Source of the DNA: Pantoea rodasii
GTDB lineage: Bacteria; Pseudomonadota; Gammaproteobacteria; Enterobacterales; Enterobacteriaceae
Assembly: GCF_002095465.1 (NCBI RefSeq)
Contig: NZ_MLFP01000003.1
Coordinates: 1-64,000 of the forward strand
DNA: 64,000 nt
Direction: 5' to 3'
How positions within the stretch are numbered: position 1 is the first letter of the stretch; each line of letters starts with the position of its first letter. The translations under genes were made by a program, and so were the position numbers. The notes beneath the pieces were generated by a model. It saw only the letters and a program-made list of their open reading frames with translations. It made no database searches and was not told where the DNA came from. Positions 26,255-34,491 of the stretch are shown one piece after another.

Positions 26255-26922
26255 ATGACCACCGATATTCCCCTGCTTGATGCTCAAGGGGTCACTTATG
26301 CCATGCAGGGTCAAACGCTCCTGGCGCCGGTTTCACTGCAACTGCATGCCGGTGATTTTCTCCTGCTGACCGGCCCCTCGGGCAGCGGTAAGAGTACGTT
26401 GTTAAAAATTCTGGCCTCATTACTGGCTCCGACTACCGGAACGATCCGCCTTGAGGGGCGTGATATCGCGACCTTGAAACCCGAACAGTATCGTCAACAG
26501 GTCTCTTACTGTTTTCAGACGCCGCAGCTGTTTGGTGACACGGTCTTCGACAATCTGGCACTGCCGTGGCAGATTCGCCAGCAGAAGCCAGCTCGCGACA
26601 AGCTGATCGCCTCGCTGGAGAGTGTTCATCTCAACGCGGACATGCTGGATAAACCGGTTGAACAGTTGTCCGGTGGTGAAAAACAGCGCGTCGGGCTGCT
26701 GCGAAACCTGCAATTCTCGCCGCAGGTGCTGCTACTGGATGAAGTCACCAGCGCGTTAGATGAGGAAAACAAAATCGCGATACAGGCGCTGATTCGTCAG
26801 TTAGTGGATCACCAGCGGATGGCGGTGGTGTGGATCAGTCATGATGTGAATGAGATCCAGCACGCCGAAAAGTGTTGCGGCTGGAGACACCGGAAAAAGG
26901 GGTGACCCATGAGCCAGCATAA
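26255..26922 (+). CDS. fetA: Iron efflux ABC ATPase FetA (one-base frameshift near 3' end)
   Basis: ATPase of the FetAB (YbbL/YbbM) iron exporter that counters iron overload and oxidative stress. Walker [11 protein letters not shown]-loop CFQTPQLFGDTV, signature LSGGEKQRVGLLRNL, Walker B LLLDEVTSALDEEN and H-loop WISHDVNEIQHAEK are all present, and the adjacent gene is clearly fetB. As given, the frame ends at 26905 with an atypical CCGWRHRKKG. Adding one base at 26868-26872 (GAAAAG) gives VLRLETPEKGVTHEPA and a stop at 26922, overlapping the fetB start by 14 bases. I believe the latter is the true end, about 222 residues. Confidence 0.88.
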
Positions 26923-27676
26923 TATTAGCGATAACTCATTGTTGCTTTCACTGATGCTGGTGGTGATTGCACTGCTGATCAGTCAGAAAGAGAAGCTCGG
27001 CATGGGTAAGGACATCATCTGGAGCGTGTGCCGCGCCATCGTGCAACTGGTGATAGTGGGTTATGTACTTAAGTCGATCTTTGACATCAATAACCGCTGG
27101 CTGACCCTTTTAATGGTGCTATTTATCTGCGTGAATGCGGCACTGAATGCGCGTAAACGTAGCCGCAATATTGACCACGCGCTGATCATCTCTTTCGTGG
27201 CGATCGCCAGCGGCACCACGCTTACCCTGACGATTTTGTTGTTGAGCGGCGCTATAGAATTCATCCCGATGCAGGTGATCCCGATTTCCGGCATGATCGC
27301 GGGCAATGCGATGGTGGCAGTAGGGCTGTGCTACAGCAATCTTAACCAACGATTCAGCGATAACCGGCAGAAGATTTTGGAGATGCTGAGTTTAGGCGCC
27401 ACGATAAAAATGGCCTCGGGTCGTCTGATTCGCGACAGCATTCGCGCGGCAATGATCCCGACGGTAGATGCGGCGAAAACCGTGGGACTTGTCAGTTTGC
27501 CAGGCATGATGTCAGGATTGATTTTTGCCGGTATCGATCCGGTAAAAGCGATCAAATATCAGATTATGGTCACTTTTATGCTGATCGGCACCGCCAGCCT
27601 CTCGACGATTATTGCTGCGTATTTATCGTATCGTCGTTTCTACACCGCGCGAGCACAGCTCAAAAGCGCAATTTAA
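26909..27676 (+). CDS. fetB: Iron efflux ABC permease FetB
   Basis: A 255-residue inner membrane protein of the FetB/YbbM (UPF0014) family. About six or seven hydrophobic segments are visible, with the conserved cytoplasmic region RKRSRNIDHALI, the GMIAGNAMVAVGLCYSNL segment and LPGMMSGLIFAGIDPVKAIKYQI, diagnostic for the family. It forms the iron exporter with FetA and overlaps its coding end. A compact terminator follows at 27682. Confidence 0.92.
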   Translation: MSQHNISDNSLLLSLMLVVIALLISQKEKLGMGKDIIWSVCRAIVQLVIVGYVLKSIFDINNRWLTLLMVLFICVNAALNARKRSRNIDHALIISFVAIASGTTLTLTILLLSGAIEFIPMQVIPISGMIAGNAMVAVGLCYSNLNQRFSDNRQKILEMLSLGATIKMASGRLIRDSIRAAMIPTVDAAKTVGLVSLPGMMSGLIFAGIDPVKAIKYQIMVTFMLIGTASLSTIIAAYLSYRRFYTARAQLKSAI

Positions 27677-27681
27677 AGGGT

Positions 27682-27697
27682 GCGGCCCCTGGGCCGC
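27682..27697. terminator. GC hairpin between convergent genes
   Basis: Seven-base stem GCGGCCC/GGGCCGC with a two-base loop, six bases after the fetB stop and just before the convergent VOC gene end. Probably a bidirectional terminator, though no long T-tract follows. Confidence 0.5.
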
Positions 27698-27706
27698 CCG
27701 CAAAAC

Positions 27707-28561
27707 TCAAGCTGACTGCTGAAACCGCAGCGCCACGCCAAACGCATGTTCAGCGCTGACGATAAGGGCAGCATCCTCTTCATGAAACGGGATATCACCC
27801 AGTAACAAACTGGCCTTCACCTTGCGCAGGTCTGTACTACGCAAGCTCAATGCCGCCATGCGTGCACTGCCGTTGTAATCGAGCGGTAAGCCAGCGAAAC
27901 GTTGCGTGACATACTCTGCGGCCGCAAAACGCACGGTCGCCACGCCGGTTTTTAATACAAATGCACCTTCCTGGCAGGCGGTGAGCTTATCCCCGCCGAA
28001 AAGTCGACTGTAAGGCTGCGCCGCTGCCGCAGGATCCTGCGCCACCACCACAAACTCGACAATGTCGGTCACGCCGTTGGGATGCTGACGCCATGCATCC
28101 TGCCACACCGCTTGAGGTGTTTCGTGCTGGCAGAAGAAACTGCGGCCATTTGGCACCAGCGCAGGCCGTAACTGTACGGTGCGGAAACGCGCCTGATCTT
28201 CGGTGCCATCCGGTAACTGTACCGGACGGAAGAAGCTGGCCGGCAGATCGCCATCAATGTCCTGGCTCTCCAGATAACGCCATACCGCATCGGCATCGTC
28301 AGTCTTCCATACCAAACCGCTTAGGCCAATCGGTGACTGCCAAACATCATGGCGCAGATTGGCACGCCCCGCTTCAAAGCCCAGCAACTCAAGGTAGTTA
28401 TCACCAAACACCGCCAGATGGTTACTGGAGCCGAGTGAATGATGGCCGCGTTCAGTAAGCTGAAACCCTAATCGGCGAAACAGCGCACTGGCGTCATCCA
28501 ACTGATCTGCCACATTGATCACCACATGATCAAGACGGGGAGCCGGTACTGAAATCGCCAT
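27707..28561 (-). CDS. VOC superfamily (Glyoxalase_3-like) protein
   Basis: A 284-residue protein of the vicinal oxygen chelate superfamily. The start at 28561 follows an ideal AGGAGG; the upstream 68 codons of the same frame are read-through of other genes. It begins RLDHVVINVADQLDDASALFRRLGFQLTERG and shows HHSLGSSNHLAVFGDNYLELLGFE, with a second repeat around residues 130-280 (DIVEFVVVAQDP). Such proteins bind a metal through His/Glu ligands and act as dioxygenases, lyases or resistance binders. It is the last gene of the leftward oligopeptide-importer operon, so it may act on the same imported organosulfur or peptide-like compound. Confidence 0.82.
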   Translation of the reverse strand: MAISVPAPRLDHVVINVADQLDDASALFRRLGFQLTERGHHSLGSSNHLAVFGDNYLELLGFEAGRANLRHDVWQSPIGLSGLVWKTDDADAVWRYLESQDIDGDLPASFFRPVQLPDGTEDQARFRTVQLRPALVPNGRSFFCQHETPQAVWQDAWRQHPNGVTDIVEFVVVAQDPAAAAQPYSRLFGGDKLTACQEGAFVLKTGVATVRFAAAEYVTQRFAGLPLDYNGSARMAALSLRSTDLRKVKASLLLGDIPFHEEDAALIVSAEHAFGVALRFQQSA

Positions 28562-28584
28562 CGCTTTCCTCCTTGCTCTCATTG

Positions 28585-28962
28585 TCACAGCGCCCATGCT
28601 GGCGCGCCCGGTTCGGTTGCTGACAGGGGTTGCCAGTTGACGTGCGTTTCGGCACCAAAACCAGCGGCGATGCCGGCAATCAGGGTGGTGATTTGTGCAT
28701 CGGTGTACTGATCCTGACTGCGAACAATGCCTTCTATTTCCGCCGTCTGAGGTAGCACATTCCAACTGTTACCGGCGGTGATGCGCGTGACGCCCAGCGT
28801 CCATTGTCGATGTCGCCCCGGCAGCGCATACAGTGCGGAAATGATATGGCTGCCGATTACAATCACATCAATACCCTCATGTGGCCGTGCGGCGTGCGCG
28901 CCTTTTCCGGTCAGGGTGATATGAAAACGCTGTGCGGGAAGTGTTTTACCAGTCATGGTCAT
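28585..28962 (-). pseudogene. M20 amidohydrolase fragment (lid/dimerisation domain only)
   Basis: A 125-residue stretch starting MTMTGKTLPAQRFHITLTGKG and containing GAHAARPHEGIDVIVIGSHIISAL and GNSWNVLPQTAEIEGIVRS, which is the dimerisation domain of M20 amidohydrolases (compare 41386-42522, where the same domain sits mid-protein). The catalytic metal-binding domain is absent on both sides: upstream is the CMD-fusion gene and downstream the VOC gene. The ATG overlaps the repaired stop of the CMD-fusion gene (ATGA), so the fragment remains translationally coupled. It is either the relic of a deleted amidohydrolase or a small protein in its own right. Confidence 0.6.
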
Positions 28963-30064
28963 CCTTGTGATTGTTCGGGTAAAAAAGGTTCGCCCAGCGT
29001 CAGCATCAAGCGGTTTGCCCAGGCAAAGAACGCGGCGGACTGGATCACATCCAGCAGTTCCAGTGTGGTGAAGCCTGATCGCGCAACCTTTGCACCTGCT
29101 GCAGGCTCGCGGCTGCGGGGGTGATGGAAAGCGTCGCGACCAGATCAATCATTGCCGCCCAGCGTGGTGATTGGCCGTGTGCCAGCTCTGCGCCCGGTGC
29201 AACGTTGAGTAACTTCTGCACCGCTGGCTCATCCTTAGACAGCTGGCTGGCTTTACGCGCATGGACAGAGGCGCAATAGATGCAGCCATTCACCTTGCTG
29301 ACCACCGTGGCGGCCAGTTCACGTTCCGCGCGAGATAATCCGCCAGAGGTGTAGAAGATGCCTTTGTCGGTGAGGGTACGTTGTTCCAGTAACGGCAAAT
29401 TGCGCGCCAGCAAACGGAAGTAGTCGGAGTCGCTGTGACCATTCTTCTTCAGGGTAGCCTGTTCATCTGCTGTGAATTCATTAAGCGGTTTGGCCGCCAG
29501 CCAGGCTTCCCAGCCTAACTCTTGCTGCGTGAAGGCGGTGAGCGCGGTTTGACCACTCAGCGTACGTGGCGCGTCGTGCCATGTGCCTGCCACGGCGTGC
29601 GTCTGCGTGGCAGTTTCTTCTCCGGACAGTAAACGCAGGCCAGTTAACAGACGACTCTGGAAACTAACAAAGGCGATGAGTTGCGCGAGGGTTACGATGC
29701 CGCGAGGTGTCCATCCTGCCTGTTGAAGGCGTTCAATATGCTGCGGCGTCGCATCGACGGGGTGCAGGCTTAACAGCTCAGCAAAAGCGTGGCCGCTGGC
29801 GACACGCGCATCCGGCGTGGTGGTCGTCACCTGTTGTTGATAGTGGGCTTGTAAGCGGGTGGCGCCGTGCCAGCCGGCAATCAGTGCGGCTAAGGCAAAG
29901 CGAGATGGCAAAGGCAAGTCGGAATCATCCTGACTAAAGAGCACCTCGTAGCTGCCCTGCGTATGTTGCGTGGCGGCGTGGCGTTCAGCACGCGCCTGGG
30001 CCAATTCTGAAGCGGGATCGATGTCCGCTAATGCAGAGAGTAAATCAACGGGTTGAGACATCAT
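28959..30064 (-). CDS. Fused CMD/alkylhydroperoxidase-like protein (one-base frameshift)
   Basis: About 368 residues after repair, combining two AhpD-like (carboxymuconolactone decarboxylase) domains. From memory these correspond to the separate families Avi_7170 (CMD domain protein, N-terminal half) and Avi_7169 (alkylhydroperoxidase domain protein, C-terminal half) that accompany KPN_01854-type importers. The C-terminal domain holds the redox-type motif GCIYCASVHARKAS. The frame breaks at 29076-29080; one added base gives RSGFTTLELLDVIQSAAFFAWANR and ends at 28959. Its start follows CAGGAG, 9 bp after the monooxygenase. A role in detoxifying peroxide or handling an oxidised intermediate is inferred. 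Confidence 0.8.
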
Positions 30065-30073
30065 GTTCTCCTG

Positions 30074-31078
30074 TTAAACGTTACCCAGAGCGCGCAGCTC
30101 AGGGGCGATATGGTCAGCGATTAATTCAATGGAACGCAGAATGTCAGCGTGTGGCGGATCGATCGAGTGCACCTGGAAAGTGATATCGGTGACGCGTTGC
30201 AAGGTGGAGTCCGCGCGCAATGACGCCAACACCGCAGGCGCATCACCAAAGTGCGCATCAAGCTGGCGCGCATGGCTTTCCAGCGTATGGCCTGTGATAA
30301 CGTGGCCAGCAGCCTGGAACTGTTCAGCCTGACGCTGCAATCCCGGCTCCGCGAGGCGGCGCGCATAATCATTCGAATCAGCGACAAACGCGGTGCGCGA
30401 GGCGAGAATGCGCGGGGCAATATCAGCCGGTAGCGCGGCCAGATAGGCATCGATCATCGGATTTTGAATGGCATCCAGCGGTAAATCAGGCTGGCCCGGC
30501 GGACGTGACTGCGTGCGAGACAACATCAAACCATGGCCAGCGGCACCCGCACGTGTGGCACCTTCAACCGAGAATGTGGCGATCCACACGCGCTGTGCCA
30601 GCGTTGGGGCGGGCGGATAAAGATGATTATCCGGGTGCGCAAGCGTATCGCCGCGCCAGGCGCTGAGCAGCGTGTGCAACTGGTCGGCAAACACGCTGGC
30701 GCGTTGATCGATGGTTAAGCCAAAGGGCAGAAAAGAGGTTTGCGTGCCGCCCGATCCCAGCCCGACCTCCAGCCTTTCATGGCTAAGCAGATCCAGTACG
30801 GCGGCATCCTCCGCCACGCGCAGCGCGTTTTCCATAGCCAGCGTGATGATACCGGTGCCGAGACGAATCGTGCGGGTCTGCGCAGCCACGTGGGCGAGGA
30901 AAACCAGCGGAGAAGGTAAACCGCCTTCCTTCTCATGAAAATGATGTTGGGCGATCCAGGCGCTGTCGAATCCCAGACGTTCGGCGTGCTGAATCTGTTC
31001 GGTCGCGAGGCGATAGCGCTCTTTCGCTGACACTTCATCCAGCAGGCGGGTGAAAAACCCAATGCGTTTACGCGTCAT
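30074..31078 (-). CDS. Luciferase-like FMN monooxygenase, KPN_01858 type
   Basis: A 334-residue TIM-barrel flavin monooxygenase of the bacterial luciferase superfamily. It begins MTRKRIGFFTRLLDEVSAKERYRL and has the characteristic LGFDSAWIAQHHFHEKEGGLPSPL, TIRLGTGIITLAMENALRVAEDAAVLDLLS and RLEVGLGSGG motifs. The start overlaps the stop of the oligopeptide ATPase gene (ATGA). In family terms it fits the KPN_01858 group found with KPN_01854-type binding proteins. The substrate is unknown. Oxidative cleavage of an organosulfur compound brought in by the linked importer is the most reasonable guess. It needs an external FMN reductase. Confidence 0.85.
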   Translation of the reverse strand: MTRKRIGFFTRLLDEVSAKERYRLATEQIQHAERLGFDSAWIAQHHFHEKEGGLPSPLVFLAHVAAQTRTIRLGTGIITLAMENALRVAEDAAVLDLLSHERLEVGLGSGGTQTSFLPFGLTIDQRASVFADQLHTLLSAWRGDTLAHPDNHLYPPAPTLAQRVWIATFSVEGATRAGAAGHGLMLSRTQSRPPGQPDLPLDAIQNPMIDAYLAALPADIAPRILASRTAFVADSNDYARRLAEPGLQRQAEQFQAAGHVITGHTLESHARQLDAHFGDAPAVLASLRADSTLQRVTDITFQVHSIDPPHADILRSIELIADHIAPELRALGNV

Positions 31079-32684
31079 GCTGACTCCTTGATCGGCGGAC
31101 GGATAGCGGGAATAGCCTCAATCAGCGCTCGGGTGTAAGGATGCTGAGGGGCGCTAAATAAGGTGACGGTGTCACCTTGTTCGACCACTTCGCCAGCGCG
31201 TAGAACGGTGACGCTGTGCGCGATGCGGCGCACCGTGGCGAGATCGTGGGTGATAAACAGATAGGTCAATCCCAGCTCTTGTTGCAGCTGTTGCAATAGC
31301 TGCAAGATCTGCGCCTGTACGGTAACGTCCAGCGCCGAGGTGGCTTCATCCAGCACTAAAATCGACGGTTGCAGGATCAGTGCGCGGGCTATCGCCACGC
31401 GCTGGCGTTGACCCCCAGAGAGTTCACGCGGCTTGCGTGTGAGTAATTCCACGGGCAATGCCACGCGCTGAGCCACGGCTTCAACCCGCTGGCGGCGCAC
31501 ATCGGTACTGAGTTTTTCAAAATTGCGCAGCGGCTCTTCAATGATGGCGAACAGTGTCTGGCGCGGATCCAGTGATGCAAACGGATTCTGGTACACGAAC
31601 TGGATCTTGCGTCGGAGTTGGCGCAGGGCTTCACCGCGCAGCGCACTGGCATCAATGCCATCGATCACCACGCGTCCGCTGTCAGCCTGTTCAAATCCCA
31701 GTAGAATCCGCGCCAGCGTGGTTTTACCGGAACCGGATTCACCCACCAGCGCGTGCGTGGTGCCGCGTGCCACCGTCAGGCTGACCTGTTTGGCGACCTG
31801 CAGCAGCTGCTGTTTCCCGAGCGAGAACTGCTTGTTGATGGCAGCAAGCTGGATCGCCGGGGTCGAGAATTTTGCCTGGGGCGGGATCGACAGCGCCGTG
31901 GAGTCAGGCGAGGCATCCTGCAGCAGCTGCTGTGTATAAGGATGTTGCGGCGCGTTAAACACCTGTGCGGCTGGACCCTGTTCCTGAATCTCTCCGTGAC
32001 GAAAGACCAGAAGCCGGTCGGCGCGTTCGGCCGCCAACCCCAGATCGTGCGTGACAAACAGCACGGCGGTCCCTGATTCACGGCGCAGCATATCCAGCAG
32101 ATCCAGAATGCGCTTCTGCACCGTGACATCCAGTGCGCTGGTCGGCTCATCCGCGATGATAATTTGCGGACGCAAGGCGAGGGCGATAGCAATCAACACC
32201 CGCTGCTTCATGCCGCCAGAAAGCTGATGTGGATACTGCGTCAGTCGCTGTTGCGGATGGCTCAGTCCAACTTTTTCCAGCAGTTCCAGCACGCGCTGCT
32301 GGCGTTCAGACTTGCTGATTTTCTGATGCAGTTGCAGCATTTCACCCACCTGATCGCCGATGGTTTTACCGGGTTGAGTGAGTTGCCGGGATCCTGTGGT
32401 ACCAGACTGATACTGACGCCGCGCAGGCCGTCCATGCGCCTCGCCGACCAGTTGGCAATGTCGGTGCCGTTTAATACGATCTTGCCGCTGTCGCGGCGAC
32501 CATTTTCGGCCAGCAGGCCAATAATCGCCTGTGCAGTGGTGGTTTTACCGGAGCCGGATTCACCCACTAATGCCACCATTTCACCCGGCTGCAAAGTGAA
32601 GCTCACGTTGTGCACCACTTCACGCCACTGCCCGCGCTGTTGATAGCTGAGGGTAAGATTTTCTATTGCGAGTAATGCACTCAT
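31075..32684 (-). CDS. Fused double oligopeptide-type ABC ATPase (one-base frameshift)
   Basis: An importer ATPase with two nucleotide-binding domains in one chain (DppD-DppF or GsiA-like), about 536 residues after repair. Domain 1: Walker A GESGSGKTT, then QDPGNSLNPVK. Here a run of four T at 32364-32367 (A on the coding strand) needs one more base to read TIGDQVGEMLQLHQK and on to signature LSGGMKQR and Walker [10 protein letters not shown]. Domain 2: GESGSGKTT, YQNPFASLDP, LSGGQRQRVAIARAL, LVLDEATSALD. It is coupled by ATGA overlaps to the permease upstream and the monooxygenase downstream. The break is probably a sequencing deletion. Confidence 0.87.
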
Positions 32685-33538
32685 GCGTCACCTCCAGCAA
32701 TCTGTTGGCTAATACGATTCGCGGCCAGCACCACGGCCACCACCACGACGCCAGGGAAAGTGGTCAGCCACCAGGCGGTTGCCAGATAGTTACGCCCCTC
32801 AGCAATCAGTAATCCCCATTCTGGCGTGGGTGGCGGTGTGCCATAACCCAGGAAACTCAGGGTGGAAAGCGCCAGAATCGCCTGGCCAAACTGCAGTGCG
32901 GCGAAGGCAATCACTGCCGTCAGCGAGTTGGGTAAGATGTGTCGCCACAGCACGTGCCAAAAACTGCCGCCGCTGCCATAGGCCGCTTCGACATATTCAC
33001 TGCGACGCACGCGCACCACTTCGCCACGCGCAAGGCGGGCAAAGCTGGCAATGGAGGCAATCCCCACGGCCAGCGCGGCATGCACCGTGCCAAATCCCAG
33101 CAGAATCAGTACGCTAAGTGACAGCAGCAGTGATGGAATCGAGAGCAGCACATCAACAAGGCGCATCAGGGTGTTTTCCGTGCGTCCGCCTACGGCACCC
33201 GCTAATACGCCGAGAGCGGTGCCGCCAATCAGGCCCATCGCCACGGCGGCAAACGCGGCTGCCAGCGACTGTGATGCGCCGTAAACAATGCGGGTAAACA
33301 GATCGCGGCCGAGTTGATCGGTCCCGAGCCAATACGCGGCCTGTGGCGCTAAACGTTGCGCGCCGGGGACTCCTTGTGTCGGGCTGTAATGGGTCAATAA
33401 TCCCGGCGCGAATGCGGCCAGCAGGGCCAGCAGCATCACGGCCCAGGCCAGCCAAAGTCCGGGCTGGATCTGCAAGTGGCGTTGCGGACGTGGGGTGGCA
33501 CCGCGCTGGCGGGCGGTGGCGTAATCGACGAGGCTCAT
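32681..33538 (-). CDS. Oligopeptide-type ABC permease (DppC class)
   Basis: A 285-residue inner membrane permease with an N-terminal single segment followed by the five-segment BPD_transp_1 core. DppC-class marks include LGTDQLGRDLFTRIVYGASQSL and the coupling loop YVEAAYGSGGSFWHVLWRHILPN. Both ends overlap neighbours by four bases (ATGA), showing tight translational coupling in the importer operon. Confidence 0.9.
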   Translation of the reverse strand: MSLVDYATARQRGATPRPQRHLQIQPGLWLAWAVMLLALLAAFAPGLLTHYSPTQGVPGAQRLAPQAAYWLGTDQLGRDLFTRIVYGASQSLAAAFAAVAMGLIGGTALGVLAGAVGGRTENTLMRLVDVLLSIPSLLLSLSVLILLGFGTVHAALAVGIASIASFARLARGEVVRVRRSEYVEAAYGSGGSFWHVLWRHILPNSLTAVIAFAALQFGQAILALSTLSFLGYGTPPPTPEWGLLIAEGRNYLATAWWLTTFPGVVVVAVVLAANRISQQIAGGDA

Positions 33539-34482
33539 CGGTTTCCTCCGGCGATAGGTTGCAGACGGGGATCGAACAGTGGCATCAGCACATCGACCAG
33601 CAGATTAATCAGTACAAAGGCCAGTGCAGAGATCATCACCACCGCTTGCAGCACGGCGACATCCTGATTATTGACCGCCTGCTGCGTCAGTTGGCCGATG
33701 CCGCTGAGCCCAAATACGGTTTCAGTGATCAGCGCGCCGGCGATCAACTCGCCCAACAGCAGACCGGCTACGTTAAGTACCGGCAGCAGCGCATTGCGCA
33801 TCACGTGTCGCCACAGCACGCGACTGGCGCTGGCGCCTTTGGCCCGTGCGACGGCTACAAACGGCTGTGTCGAGATTTGATCGATACTGCGCAACAGAAT
33901 TTGTGCCAGCGGCGCGGAGATCGGGATCGCCACCGTGACCACCGGCAGGATTAACCCCTGCAACGGCGACGGATTGATCACCGGTATCCAGCGCAGCTGG
34001 AAGGAGAACAGCTGAATTAACGCGATGCCGAGCCAGAAGGTCGGCAGCGAGATAAACAGCGCAGGAACGGATTGCAGCAACGAACGCAGCATACGCAGCG
34101 CGGGTAGCCGGGACAGTGCCGCCAGCGTAAAGGCCAGTAATGTGGCCAGCGCAAAGCCCAGCAGTGCCAATTGCAGCGTGGCGGGCAGGTTGCTGATCAA
34201 CAGATCGCTCACTGACACACCGGCCTGCACCGAATAGCCAAAATCACCATGTAGCATCGCCAGCAGCGTATGGAAATATTGCTGCCACAGGGGATTATCC
34301 GCGCCATAGGCCAGCCGCATCTCAGCGATCTGATCCGGGCTCAAGCCCAGATCCGGATTCTGAAACTTAATCAACACCGCATCGCCCGGCAGCACCTGCA
34401 GCAGTAAGAACGACAGGGTAAACGCGGCCCACAATACCAGCACGCTTTGACCCACTCTTCGCAGCAGAGAACGTTGCATCAT
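33535..34482 (-). CDS. Oligopeptide-type ABC permease (DppB class)
   Basis: A 315-residue inner membrane permease of the DppB class: N-terminal segment MMQRSLLRRVGQSVLVLWAA, a periplasmic region, then the core with the coupling loop FVAVARAKGASASRVLWRHVMRNALLP. It follows the binding-protein gene by nine bases and overlaps the DppC-class gene. Confidence 0.9.
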   Translation of the reverse strand: MMQRSLLRRVGQSVLVLWAAFTLSFLLLQVLPGDAVLIKFQNPDLGLSPDQIAEMRLAYGADNPLWQQYFHTLLAMLHGDFGYSVQAGVSVSDLLISNLPATLQLALLGFALATLLAFTLAALSRLPALRMLRSLLQSVPALFISLPTFWLGIALIQLFSFQLRWIPVINPSPLQGLILPVVTVAIPISAPLAQILLRSIDQISTQPFVAVARAKGASASRVLWRHVMRNALLPVLNVAGLLLGELIAGALITETVFGLSGIGQLTQQAVNNQDVAVLQAVVMISALAFVLINLLVDVLMPLFDPRLQPIAGGNR

Positions 34483-34491
34483 CAGCCTGCC

